Source: JAGOBP01 sp964550855 (GTDB lineage Bacteria > Chloroflexota > Anaerolineae > Fen-1058). Taken from it: 64,000 nucleotides of DNA. The notes below the pieces were generated by a model, which worked only from the letters and a program-made list of their open reading frames with translations, was not told the DNA's origin and searched no databases. Below are positions 26,350 to 35,555 of this stretch, in pieces. Position 1 is the first letter of the stretch; every line of letters starts with the position of its first letter. The position numbers were made by a program, and so were the translations under genes. Location: the NCBI GenBank assembly GCA_964550855.1, contig CAZKBQ010000010.1, positions 34,175-98,174 on the forward strand, written 5' to 3'.

Positions 26350-27363
26350 TCACGTCTTCACGGGGCGCGGTTTAAACTCGAAGCGCCACAGGGCGTAAGC
26401 ACTGACGGTCGCCACGGCGCCGCCGATGATATATCCTTCGACGGCGTTGGATTGCGTGACGAGCAGCGCGCAGATGCCGAAGGCGCCGCCGGCCAGGTAG
26501 TGGATCATCACTGCTTCGCGCGTGGTGAAGCCGCGTTCGCGCAGGCGATGTGAAACGTGATCCTTGCCGGGCGTGGTCAGCGGGTTTTTGCCACGTCGCA
26601 GCCGCGAGATGAAGACGAGCGTGGTATCGAAGATGGGCACGCCCATCACCAGCACCGGCACCATCCACGTTACAAAGGGCACATTGGCCGGGAAGCGCAG
26701 TTTGATGCCAATGCACGCCAGCACAAACCCCAGGAACAGGCTGCCCGTGTCACCCATGAAGATGCTGGCGGGGTTGAAGTTATAGACCAGAAAGCCCAGC
26801 GTGGCCCCCAGCAGCGCCGCGGCCAGCGCGCTCACGTAGATCTGTCCGCTGAACGAAGCCATGACGACAAAGAAGACCGCGCACACTGCCGCCACGCCGC
26901 TGGACAGGCCGTCCATGTTGTCCAGCAGATTCAACGAGTTGGTCAGACCCACCACCCAGATCAGCGTGATCGCGATGTTGATCCAGTCGGCAGCCGGCGG
27001 GGCCAGCTGCACCTTGACGCCGGAGATGATCAGGGCGACTGCAGCAATCACCTGCCCGCCCAGCTTGAGGATTGGCCGCAGACCCCAGCGATCGTCGTAG
27101 ATGCCCAACAGCGACACCCACGCCCCGCCCAGCACGATGCTGGCCAGCTGCTGAAATTCAAAGCGCTCCCGAAAGATGACCAGCGTGACCAGGCTGGCGA
27201 TCACGATGGCGGCGCCACCCAACAGCGGCATCGGCTCGGCATGAACCTTGCGCGGGTTGGGATGATCCATCACGCCCAGCCGGGGCGCGACCCGGCGCGC
27301 GATTGGTGTGGCGGCGAAGGCGATGATCAATGCGCCAGAAAACACCAGGATCACAGTCAGCAT
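26350..27363 (-). CDS. WecA/TagO-type undecaprenyl-phosphate sugar-1-phosphate transferase
   Basis: A 337-residue polytopic enzyme of the MraY/WecA family, which loads a sugar-1-phosphate on undecaprenyl phosphate to start polymer assembly. Signature motifs are NLLDNMDGLSSG, the catalytic region FMGDTGSLFLG, and GKDHVSHRLRERGF near the C terminus. It is the only initiating transferase seen in this cluster and so may prime the repeat unit built by the glycosyltransferases upstream. The sugar is not predictable from sequence alone. Confidence 0.93.
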   Translation of the reverse strand: MLTVILVFSGALIIAFAATPIARRVAPRLGVMDHPNPRKVHAEPMPLLGGAAIVIASLVTLVIFRERFEFQQLASIVLGGAWVSLLGIYDDRWGLRPILKLGGQVIAAVALIISGVKVQLAPPAADWINIAITLIWVVGLTNSLNLLDNMDGLSSGVAAVCAVFFVVMASFSGQIYVSALAAALLGATLGFLVYNFNPASIFMGDTGSLFLGFVLACIGIKLRFPANVPFVTWMVPVLVMGVPIFDTTLVFISRLRRGKNPLTTPGKDHVSHRLRERGFTTREAVMIHYLAGGAFGICALLVTQSNAVEGYIIGGAVATVSAYALWRFEFKPRPVKT

Positions 27364-27394
27364 ACGCGCCCTGCCTCTCCAATCTGGTTGCCGG

Positions 27395-30300
27395 CTAGGG
27401 GGCCGGGGCCGGCGTCGGCGCGGGCGGCGTTGAAAATGGCAGAGTGCCGGTGTTGGGCGTGCTTAACCCCAGCTGCGCCTGGATCTGATCGACCAGCGAT
27501 TGAACTTCATTGTGCCGGTCGGCCGGTGCTTTGCTCAGCGCAGTCTGTGCTTCCTGCAGAGCCTGCGTCAGCTGGCCGGTTTGCGCCAGCAAGATCGCCA
27601 GCACGCGATGATCATCCCACACGTTCGGATCGCTGGCGCCCACCTGCACCACCTGCTGTTGCATGGCGATGGCCTCTTGCAGCCGATTTTCCGGGAAGTA
27701 CACGTTGCGGGCCAGCGTGCGCAGGGCCGGCAGATAATTGGGGTTGTGCTGGAGGAAGTTCAGCGTCACCGTTTCAACATCGGTGTAATCGCCCTGCGCC
27801 ACCAGTAAATCGGCCAGGCCGGTCCAGGCATCGCTGCTGGCCGGGTTGCGTGTCAACGCTTGCTGATAGATCGATCGGGCTTCGTCATTCTGACCTTGCG
27901 AGCGCGCCAGCTGAGCTTTGATGAGATAGGTCTGCTCGAATTCTTGATCGAGTTGGAAGGAATGATCGAGCTTGGCTTGAGCCTCCTGAAGCAGCTGATC
28001 GGCTTTGGCGGTATCACCGGCCTGGCGCGCCGTATCAGCCTCTGCGGCCAGCACCGTCGCCCATTCATTCCACAGCACGGCGTTGTTGGGGCTGAGCGTG
28101 GTGGCGATTTGATACTGTTGATCCGACTGGGCCAGCTTGGCCTGTCGCACGGCCGGATCACCCGCATACAGATCGGCCCAGCGGCGATAGAGCCGCGCCA
28201 GGTTGGCTGAGTGATCGGTGTTGAGCGGATTCAACGCGCGCGCGCGAAGGAGCACCGCTTCGGCGGCGGTCAGCGTGTCGGCCCGCGATAGCCGATAGGT
28301 GTCCTGAAAGTTCAGGCGCAGCATGTCGGACAGTTGCGTGGTCGGGCTGAAGATCGCCGGGCCTTCCTGCGCTTGCGAAGCTTTCTCCAGATAGGCCGCG
28401 CCCAGCCACAGATAGTAGAAATCCTCATCGGGCGCCAGATCGATCACGCGCTTGTAATGGGCAATAGCCACGTCCCACTGGCCCTGCGCGCGCAACGGCT
28501 CAGCCTGTTTATAGATCGTGTCCGCGCGAATCTGATTCAAGTTGGTCGTCGGGATGAGGACGAGCAGCGCCACGATCACCGGCACGGCGGCCGCCGCTCC
28601 CCAGTCACCGGCCAGCGCTCCGCGCCAGCGGCCTTCGGCCACCACCAGCACTGCCGCCATGCCCAGGACGAGCAGCAGGTTGATCAGATAAAACATCGTC
28701 AACAGGTTGGCCACCGCATTCGCCAGCGACAGCAGCTCGTTGACGCGGTTCGCGTATTGATCAAGGGTGGTGATCTGCGACTGCTGCAACAGCGTGCCCA
28801 GGCCCAGCAGCTGCGTGGCCTGCACCTGCCAGTAGATGAACGCAACCACGATCGACGCGCCGTAATACAGCGCGGCGGCCGGCAGCATGTCTTTGGCTGC
28901 CAGAATGTCGCGCCGCCGCAGCTCGGTCAGGCTCAACAGGCCGCCGAAGATCCACGTCACGGCAAACATCAACAGCGCGCCCAGCGATTCGCGATTATTC
29001 TGGTACGGCAGGCGCGTCAGCGAGTTGATGATCATTACCGTCGCGTCGGTTACCGGGGTGGTCGATTGCGGCGAGTTGTTGATGAACTCGTAGCCCAGCG
29101 TCATCAAGATCATCGCGCCGATCAACGTCATGGCCAGCACAGGCCACACCCAACCGGGCAGGCCCTGCCCACGGCTTTCGCGGCGGGTGGACGCGGCCAC
29201 TGCCGGACGCACCGCCTGCTTCTTTTTGTGGCGCGGCACGTTGGCCGCCGGTTCCTTCGGCGCGGCGGCCGGTGCCGGGGCCGGGGCCGGTTTGGGCTGG
29301 GCGGGTTCCTCATCGGCCAGCACCCAGTTCAGGCCGGTGATGACCAGCAGTGCCGCGTAGCTCCAGAAGTAGGTGCGCGTGGCCGCGATGGCGATCCCGG
29401 CCAGGCCGATCTCCAGATAGTGCGCCAGCATGCCGCCGAACAAAGCCACGATCAGGAAAATGTGGCCGCTCATCTGAACGGGCTGGTTCGCCGTCCGATC
29501 GAACACCGCGCGCCCCACAAAATACAACAGCGCAAAGAGCGCCACCCCGACCAGAGTCGCCGCTGTCATTTCCACGACACGATTCGGCGACGTAAACGTC
29601 GAGCCGAAGATCGCCAGATCGAGCAGGCCGATCAGGATGGCGGCGATCAACATATACACGCGCGTGGCAATGCGGAAGTGGAAGAGCGCGAAGGCGATCA
29701 CGTACAACACCAGCCCGGCGGTCACGCCGCCCGTCCAGCCCGGCCCGATAAAGTTGGGCGCGATCATCAGCGACAGCAGGATTGAGCCGGCGATGCCGCC
29801 GGCCACCATCATCCCAATCAGCAGGTAGGCGGCGCGCCGGTTTGGAATCCAGCCGATGAATTTCAGCGCCAGAAAAAATACGCTTAGAAAGAGAAATTGC
29901 TCGGCCACAAAGCCGATGCCGCCCGTAATCACAAAGGAGTCCCAGACTTCATTGTGCGATCGATCAGGCGAGGCGTTGCGCGCTTCCAGGTGCGCCAGAT
30001 CGGGCGGGTAAAACGGATTGTAGGCCACATACATCGATTCCGGCCCGTAGCCGATCAGCGGGCGGATCGCGTTGAGGCTGTCGGTGGTTCCATCGGGGAA
30101 GGTGAGCGGCGCGTGCGGCAGCACCAGCTTCAACGCGCCTTCCCAGATCAGCGAGCGCACCTCACCCGTGCCGCCTTCCGTCTCGAACAAGGCCGACAGG
30201 CGCCCGAACGAGCCGCTCTGGCGCATCTGCACGATCAACGGCATATCGGAGAAGTTGACCAGAAACAGCCCCACCGCGCCAATGATGGAAAAAGAGATCC

Positions 30301-31369
30301 ACGATGCCCACAGCCAGCGCGCCGCCGTGCGCCGAATGCCCACCACAATCAACAGCGGCAGCAGGCCGCCCAGCAGCGCGGCCACCACCACCAGCGAAAT
30401 CTTGGTGACCGGAAAAAGTCCGTACGCCAGCGCCGCTGCCGCTCCGGCGCCGACCGCGCTGACACCGGCCATGACCAACGCTTTCAACACATCGAACGCG
30501 CGGATGGGAAAACGCACTTCTGCATCCCCGGCGGCATCCGGCGACTGATTGTAGAGCGCCACCCGCAACAACAGCAGGCCCACCAGCCCAAAGATGAACA
30601 TGCCCGGCAGCCAGCCCAGCAGCGGGCCGCGGCTGTCGGCAAACCCAAAGGCGATCAGCTGCACCGCGCCAATGAAGACGTAGCTGCTGGCCCGTAAAAT
30701 ATCGCTCAGGCGCGATTCCTTCTCGGTCAGGATGACGCGGAAGCTTTCGACGATGCGGCCCAGCGTCAGGAAGAAGGCCATGATGAGGTACGCCGCCACG
30801 AAAATGGCGTTACCCATGTTGGCGGCCACGCGGCTGGTCACATCGCCGCCCCACGGCAGCGGATCGATTGACTGCGTGCCGTCGCCGTGCTGCAACAGCC
30901 CGTAAAACGCGATCGGCAGGCTGGTCATCACCACCGCCGTCACCAGCCGATCGAGCTGTTCGCGCCGCCGCATATTCATCAGCAGCATGAAGAACACCAC
31001 GATGTACGACAACGTGGTGTAAGTGCCCTGCAGGCGCTGATACGAGCCCATGAAGCTGACGCGCGGCACAATGGACAACACCGACGACACCAGGTAAACC
31101 GCCACCAGGATCAGCGTGGGCAGCACCAGCGGTGTGCGCCAGTTCACGCCGCCCGTCAGCGGCCGGCCGGACCTGCGCTCCTCGATCAGCTTGATCAGCC
31201 ACGCGCCGACCATCACCAGCGCGATCGATCGCAGCAGTGTCAACTTGTCCGGCTCAAAGACACGGCTGGAATAGACATTGAAAAACAGCGGCACCAGCAC
31301 CAGCGCGGCGATCCAGCCCGCTTCGATGACCTTGTCGCAGAAGGCGCTCAACCGGCTTGAATACGTCAT
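27395..31369 (-). CDS. O-antigen ligase/polymerase-like membrane protein fused to TPR domain
   Basis: A very large protein (about 1324 residues) with more than a dozen membrane segments in the first 1000 residues. A Wzy/WaaL-like region contains GYGPESM and a SHNEVWD motif. An Ala/Pro/Lys-rich linker (about residues 700-740) is followed by more membrane segments and by about 330 C-terminal residues of TPR repeats (YYLWLGAAYLEKA, NNAVLWNEWATVL, SSDAWTGLADLL). It probably polymerises or ligates the lipid-linked polysaccharide, with TPRs recruiting partners. ATG 31369 is chosen; an upstream in-frame start at 31420 lies in repeat-like sequence. Confidence 0.82.
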   Translation of the reverse strand: MTYSSRLSAFCDKVIEAGWIAALVLVPLFFNVYSSRVFEPDKLTLLRSIALVMVGAWLIKLIEERRSGRPLTGGVNWRTPLVLPTLILVAVYLVSSVLSIVPRVSFMGSYQRLQGTYTTLSYIVVFFMLLMNMRRREQLDRLVTAVVMTSLPIAFYGLLQHGDGTQSIDPLPWGGDVTSRVAANMGNAIFVAAYLIMAFFLTLGRIVESFRVILTEKESRLSDILRASSYVFIGAVQLIAFGFADSRGPLLGWLPGMFIFGLVGLLLLRVALYNQSPDAAGDAEVRFPIRAFDVLKALVMAGVSAVGAGAAAALAYGLFPVTKISLVVVAALLGGLLPLLIVVGIRRTAARWLWASWISFSIIGAVGLFLVNFSDMPLIVQMRQSGSFGRLSALFETEGGTGEVRSLIWEGALKLVLPHAPLTFPDGTTDSLNAIRPLIGYGPESMYVAYNPFYPPDLAHLEARNASPDRSHNEVWDSFVITGGIGFVAEQFLFLSVFFLALKFIGWIPNRRAAYLLIGMMVAGGIAGSILLSLMIAPNFIGPGWTGGVTAGLVLYVIAFALFHFRIATRVYMLIAAILIGLLDLAIFGSTFTSPNRVVEMTAATLVGVALFALLYFVGRAVFDRTANQPVQMSGHIFLIVALFGGMLAHYLEIGLAGIAIAATRTYFWSYAALLVITGLNWVLADEEPAQPKPAPAPAPAAAPKEPAANVPRHKKKQAVRPAVAASTRRESRGQGLPGWVWPVLAMTLIGAMILMTLGYEFINNSPQSTTPVTDATVMIINSLTRLPYQNNRESLGALLMFAVTWIFGGLLSLTELRRRDILAAKDMLPAAALYYGASIVVAFIYWQVQATQLLGLGTLLQQSQITTLDQYANRVNELLSLANAVANLLTMFYLINLLLVLGMAAVLVVAEGRWRGALAGDWGAAAAVPVIVALLVLIPTTNLNQIRADTIYKQAEPLRAQGQWDVAIAHYKRVIDLAPDEDFYYLWLGAAYLEKASQAQEGPAIFSPTTQLSDMLRLNFQDTYRLSRADTLTAAEAVLLRARALNPLNTDHSANLARLYRRWADLYAGDPAVRQAKLAQSDQQYQIATTLSPNNAVLWNEWATVLAAEADTARQAGDTAKADQLLQEAQAKLDHSFQLDQEFEQTYLIKAQLARSQGQNDEARSIYQQALTRNPASSDAWTGLADLLVAQGDYTDVETVTLNFLQHNPNYLPALRTLARNVYFPENRLQEAIAMQQQVVQVGASDPNVWDDHRVLAILLAQTGQLTQALQEAQTALSKAPADRHNEVQSLVDQIQAQLGLSTPNTGTLPFSTPPAPTPAPAP

Positions 31370-31451
31370 AGGGTTCTCTGATTTCTGAAATGTGATCTGG
31401 ATTCTGGCAGAGGCGGCCAACGAGCGCTATCATACCATAGGGTCAAGCGCC

Positions 31452-32579
31452 CTACAATGACGGGGAGATTAACGTCTGATAAAGCCGCTCCACCCGCTCG
31501 ATTAACCGTTCGACGGCAAATTCGGCCTGCGCCCGCGCCCGCGCCGCCGCGCCCATGCTGTGTCGCAGCTGCGGATCAGCCAGCAGCCGATTGATCTTCT
31601 CGGCCAACGCGGCCGGGTCGTTGGGCGGCGCCACGTAACCGGTCTGACCATCCTGCGTCACCCACGAAGTGCCCGTGCCCACTTCCGTGCAGATCGTCGG
31701 CACGCCGCTCGCCATCGCCTCCACCTGCACCAGTCCAAACGCCTCGCTGGAATGCGTGGCAGGCAGCACAAACAAATCGGCCAGATGATACAGCGCGGGC
31801 AGATCATCGTCGGGCGCCTCGCCCAGCCACGCCACCCGCTCGGCCACGCCGCGCGCCCGGGCCAACATCTGCCACTCATCCATCATCGGGCCGATGCCGA
31901 CGACGATCAACTGCGCGTCGATCTGCGGCAGAGCGTCGATGAGCACGTTCAGCCCTTTGTAGTAACGGAGACGGCCGACAAACAGCAACTTTGATCGATC
32001 GGAAGCCACAATCGGGTACCGCGCCTTAACCCGATCGATCTCCTCGCCCGACGGTTCCTTCAAAAACCGATCGAGCGGCACACCATACGGAATCAAATGC
32101 AGTTTGGCGGCCTGCGGTTGCAGGTAAACACTGTTCCTCATCGGCGGACTGCCGTAGATGATGGCGTCGGCCCGGTTCAGCACGCGCTTTAGCAGCGGCT
32201 TGTAAAAACGCAGGATACCGGCCTGTCGCACCACATCGCTGTGATACGAAATCACCGTGGCTCTGGCCGGATGCAGCAGCCAGTTCGCCACCTCGCCCGG
32301 TGGATGCGGAAAATGCAGATGAGCCACGTCCGCTGTGAGCCGCGCCGTTTGCCGGAACAACGCCGGGCTGATGGGCGTGGACGCAACCGTCGCCCAGCGC
32401 GCGGCCTTGATCACGCGCACGCCGTTCAGCATCTCAACCGTCGTGCGCCGCGCCGGATTCGCCACCAGCACCGTCACGGCGTGACCGCGCGCCGCCTGCG
32501 CCTCCGCCAGAATGCGAATGTGATTCTCGATGCCGCCCAGGACGGGGAAGTAATCTTTGTAGATGTGAAGAATGCGCAT
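31452..32579 (-). CDS. Glycosyltransferase family 4
   Basis: A 375-residue GT-B enzyme. The N-terminal domain opens with HIYKDYFPVLGGIENHI (Gly-rich acceptor loop). The C-terminal nucleotide-sugar domain has FVGRLRYYKGLNVLI and the EX7E motif in EAFGLVQVEAMASG. It transfers a sugar from an NDP donor to the growing lipid-linked repeat unit on the cytoplasmic face. ATG 32579 lies 2 bases after the previous gene, so they are co-translated. Donor and linkage are unknown. Confidence 0.92.
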   Translation of the reverse strand: MRILHIYKDYFPVLGGIENHIRILAEAQAARGHAVTVLVANPARRTTVEMLNGVRVIKAARWATVASTPISPALFRQTARLTADVAHLHFPHPPGEVANWLLHPARATVISYHSDVVRQAGILRFYKPLLKRVLNRADAIIYGSPPMRNSVYLQPQAAKLHLIPYGVPLDRFLKEPSGEEIDRVKARYPIVASDRSKLLFVGRLRYYKGLNVLIDALPQIDAQLIVVGIGPMMDEWQMLARARGVAERVAWLGEAPDDDLPALYHLADLFVLPATHSSEAFGLVQVEAMASGVPTICTEVGTGTSWVTQDGQTGYVAPPNDPAALAEKINRLLADPQLRHSMGAAARARAQAEFAVERLIERVERLYQTLISPSL

Positions 32580-32581
32580 GG

Positions 32582-33682
32582 TCAACCCCAAACGGCGCGA
32601 TAAGCCGCCAGCGTCAAACGCGCCGTACGCTCCCACGAGAACTGCGCGGCGCGCTCCAAGCCGCGTAAACTCAAGTCTGCCCGCAGACGCTCATCATCGA
32701 TCAGGTGGGTGAGCGCAGCGGCGATAGCCCTCACATCATGCGGATCGACCAGCAGGCCCGCGTCGCCGATGACTTCTGGCAGGCTCGACGTGTTACTGGC
32801 GAGCACGGGCGCGCCGCAGGCCATGGCTTCCAACGGCGGCAGCCCGAAGCCCTCGTATTCGGACACGAACACAAACGCCAGCGCGCCGCTGTACAGGGCA
32901 GGCAAATCCGCGTCGTCGATCGGGCCGAGGAAGCGAATGTGATCATGCTGTGCGGCCAATTGCTTGGCTTCAGGATAGCGATTATCCCACGAACCGGCGA
33001 TGACGAGAGGAGTTTCGGGCTTCGGATTTCTGATTTCGGGTGCGGAGAATGCGGACACCAGCCGCGTTAAATTCTTGTGCGGCTTGTTGCTGCCGACATA
33101 CAAGAGGTAGCGATCGGGCAGGCCGTACTTGTCGCGCGCGGTCTGAATCGCGGCGGTGGGCTGCGGGGCAAAACGCGGATCGGCAGCCAGGGGGGTTACG
33201 CGGATCCGATCGGGCTGCGCGCCCAGCCGGCGCACCAGATCAACTTTGGTCGCTTCAGAAATCGCCAGCGTAATGCGAGCGGTCTTCAGCGCCAGCGCGT
33301 GGGCTAATCGAAAAATCAAACGTTGGGCGGCGGTGTAGTAATGCGGATAAACCAACGGAATCACATCATAAGCGGTCAGCACCGTCGGCACGCCGGGCCG
33401 ATAGGGCATGAGATAATACGGGCTGTGATACAACGTGGCTCTGAGTTGACGCAGGCGCGGCGGTACGCGCCATTGCTGTTGAAGAGAAAAGGGCGAAAGG
33501 GGCACATCTGCCAATGACAGATTGGTTAGCGCCCAGCGCGACGACAGCGCGGTTGGATCGCAGAATAGGCGGAGGTCGAGATCGGGCGCGATTGAACGGA
33601 GCGCGCGCGCCAGGTTGACGACGTAGCGGCCGATGCCGGGGAAATGATCGGTGGCGGTGCGGGCGTCCAGGACGACGATCAT
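32582..33682 (-). CDS. Glycosyltransferase family 4, with in-frame heptamer insertion
   Basis: A 366-residue GT-B enzyme (VVLDARTATDHFPGIGRYV at the N terminus; YVGSNKPHKNLTRLV; EX7E in EGFGLPPLEAMACG). Between the two domains, after NLTRLVSAF, the sequence APEIRNPKPETP is encoded by tandem heptamers (33012-33039) and looks like an insertion. ATG 33682 leaves a 1-base gap to the upstream gene; GTG 33691, overlapping it, is an alternative. The sugar is unknown. Confidence 0.9.
   Translation of the reverse strand: MIVVLDARTATDHFPGIGRYVVNLARALRSIAPDLDLRLFCDPTALSSRWALTNLSLADVPLSPFSLQQQWRVPPRLRQLRATLYHSPYYLMPYRPGVPTVLTAYDVIPLVYPHYYTAAQRLIFRLAHALALKTARITLAISEATKVDLVRRLGAQPDRIRVTPLAADPRFAPQPTAAIQTARDKYGLPDRYLLYVGSNKPHKNLTRLVSAFSAPEIRNPKPETPLVIAGSWDNRYPEAKQLAAQHDHIRFLGPIDDADLPALYSGALAFVFVSEYEGFGLPPLEAMACGAPVLASNTSSLPEVIGDAGLLVDPHDVRAIAAALTHLIDDERLRADLSLRGLERAAQFSWERTARLTLAAYRAVWG
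33012..33039. repeat. Heptamer array inside a glycosyltransferase gene
   Basis: Four heptamers on the plus strand: GTTTCGG, GCTTCGG, ATTTCTG, ATTTCGG, with a degenerate fifth unit up to 33046. Translated on the minus strand they give a Pro/Glu/Arg-rich stretch without breaking the frame. Confidence 0.75.
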
Positions 33683-33683
33683 T

Positions 33684-34490
33684 TCAATCACGCACCAGCA
33701 AGCGATAGGGCAGCAGCGCCAGCCGCAGGATCAGGCGCGGCAGTCGGCCATAGTGCTTGCGATAGTAATAGTCCAAACTGCGATAATAGCCGCGGCGCGC
33801 GGCCGGATTCTGCTTTAGACTTTGCCCGCCCAGATGCACAATCTCGATCTGCGGGTTGAAGTAGATTGCCCGGCCGGCGGCGCGGATGCGCCTGCACCAA
33901 TCGGCGTCCTCAAAGTACATGAAGATGTTTTCGTCCAGCCCGCCGATCTGGTCCAGCACATCACGCCGCGCCAACAGGCATGCGCCCGATACCCAATCGA
34001 CGGTCTGGACTTGAGTCGTGTGCCAGTCGTGGAGGGGACGGTGCAGCAGCAGGCGATACACCCCGCGCTTGATCAAGTACCCGATCGATGGATCGCCGCC
34101 GAAGGCGAAGGCTTGCGGCTGGCCGTTGGACTGCACCAGACGCGGACTCACCGCTCCGGCGTCACGGTGCTGATCCATGAAATCAACCAACTGGGTCACC
34201 GCGCGCGGCTTGAGGCGTGTGTCGCTGTTAAGTAATAGCACGTAGCGGCCCGAACTCACCGCCAGGCCCTGATTATTGCCACGCGCGTAACCGACGTTCT
34301 GCCGGTTGCGAATCAATTTCGCTTCCGGAAAGTCATTCGCCACCTGCTCGGCGCTGCCGTCGGTTGAAGCGTTGTCGACGACGATGACGTCATAGGTCAG
34401 ATCGCGTGCGCCGTCGGGAATGGAGCGCAGGCAATCGGCCAGCAGGGCGGCCGTGTTCCATGAAACGATGATGATCGACAGATCGATCAT
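33684..34490 (-). CDS. Glycosyltransferase family 2 (rhamnosyltransferase-like)
   Basis: A 268-residue GT-A enzyme. It begins with IIIVSWNTAALLADCL, has VVDNASTDGS and the DXD-type LLNSDTRL, and WVSGACLLARRDVLDQIGGLDE typical of the WbbL/rhamnosyltransferase subgroup. Its stop is 1 base before the next gene and its ATG overlaps the GH99-like gene by 4 bases. The sugar is not certain. Confidence 0.92.
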   Translation of the reverse strand: MIDLSIIIVSWNTAALLADCLRSIPDGARDLTYDVIVVDNASTDGSAEQVANDFPEAKLIRNRQNVGYARGNNQGLAVSSGRYVLLLNSDTRLKPRAVTQLVDFMDQHRDAGAVSPRLVQSNGQPQAFAFGGDPSIGYLIKRGVYRLLLHRPLHDWHTTQVQTVDWVSGACLLARRDVLDQIGGLDENIFMYFEDADWCRRIRAAGRAIYFNPQIEIVHLGGQSLKQNPAARRGYYRSLDYYYRKHYGRLPRLILRLALLPYRLLVRD

Positions 34491-35554
34491 GCGGCCTCAA
34501 GCGCGCGGCGTGTCGCTTCCAGATAACCGCGCCCCCATTTCTGATCCGGTTCCAGATGATTGCCCTCTGCCCATTCATTCCAGGCGTTGATGAAGAGGAA
34601 GTTCTCAGCCGGCGATGGCGGCGCAAAACGCTGGATCGTTTCCGTCAGCCAGTGCTGGTAACGTTGGGGGGTGGAATTGTGCAGCACAAACGCGCCGCGT
34701 TTGCGGCGCGCGGCATTGTCCCACATGGGCGTCACACCCGGAAACTGAGGGTACAGCGGTCGGGGGCGCGCCAGGGCGCGCTGCGCTAGCCGGGCGTAAT
34801 CGATGACCAGCGCACCACGCCGGATGTTCAGTTTCTGCGCGATGCGCCAGTAGGCTTTTTCCAGCGGTGTCAACAGGCGCTTGGTATCAGGTTGAAATTC
34901 GATCGCCGCGTCAAAGCCGATGGCCGCCGGCGGCTGCCGATCGTCGCGGAAACTCTCGACCTTGCACAAATACAGATCGCCTACGCCGGCGCGCCGCGCC
35001 TCTTCGCGCCAGACCTCGGCCGTGCGGCGCGGCTGGGGCAGCTGCGCGGTCTGATAGACGACCAGCAGCGGCTGGCCGTTCACGCGGATGTAGCGCTCAT
35101 CACGGAAAGCGTTGACCAGCCAGCGCAGGTGCGCGCGATCATCTTCTTCCGAGTAGTTCTGCCCGATCAACAACTGCGAGTGTTCACCATCCCATGCCCG
35201 CGTCCAATTCTCGTTGGCCCAGCACAAACAGAACGGCAGCTTCGGTTCGCCGGACGTCAGCACTTCGTTGAATGGTCGTTCCAACAAGCGTTTGCCGTTG
35301 AACCAGTAATGATAGTAACAGAAGCCGTGCAGGCCATACGCTTGCGCCAGATCGGCTTGCGCCTGCCGCACCTCCGGCGAGCGCAGATCGTAATAGCCCA
35401 GCTCGCCGGGCACGTGCGGTTGATAGTGCCCGCGAAACAGCGGCCGCGCTTTGACGACGTTGGTCCACTCGGTGAAACCCGGCCCCCACCACGCGTCGTT
35501 TTCGGGAATGGGATGAAACTGCGGCAGGTAAAACGCGATCAGGCGCGGCGGCAT
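34487..35554 (-). CDS. GH99-like (WbsX-type) polysaccharide cluster protein
   Basis: A 355-residue protein of the WbsX/GH99-like family, recognised by AFYLPQFHPIPENDAWWG, GFTEWTNV, FCYYHYWFNGKRLLE, LCWANENWTRAWDG and the C-terminal NAWNEWAEGNHLEPD. Members are common in O-antigen and EPS clusters, often beside or fused to glycosyltransferases, and are related to endo-mannosidase folds; biochemical roles are mostly unproven. ATG 35554 lies 1 base after the previous gene. The longer upstream start overlaps that gene and is less likely. Confidence 0.88.
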   Translation of the reverse strand: MPPRLIAFYLPQFHPIPENDAWWGPGFTEWTNVVKARPLFRGHYQPHVPGELGYYDLRSPEVRQAQADLAQAYGLHGFCYYHYWFNGKRLLERPFNEVLTSGEPKLPFCLCWANENWTRAWDGEHSQLLIGQNYSEEDDRAHLRWLVNAFRDERYIRVNGQPLLVVYQTAQLPQPRRTAEVWREEARRAGVGDLYLCKVESFRDDRQPPAAIGFDAAIEFQPDTKRLLTPLEKAYWRIAQKLNIRRGALVIDYARLAQRALARPRPLYPQFPGVTPMWDNAARRKRGAFVLHNSTPQRYQHWLTETIQRFAPPSPAENFLFINAWNEWAEGNHLEPDQKWGRGYLEATRRALEAA

Positions 35555-35555
35555 G

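Noticed and set aside
26557..27921. Plus-strand open frame (454 codons) opposite the WecA-type gene
   Set aside because: It spans two real minus-strand genes and has no recognisable domain.
28334..29785. Plus-strand open frame (483 codons) opposite the ligase/TPR gene
   Set aside because: Arg/Gln/His-rich low-complexity translation with no motifs; the opposite strand encodes clear membrane helices and TPRs.
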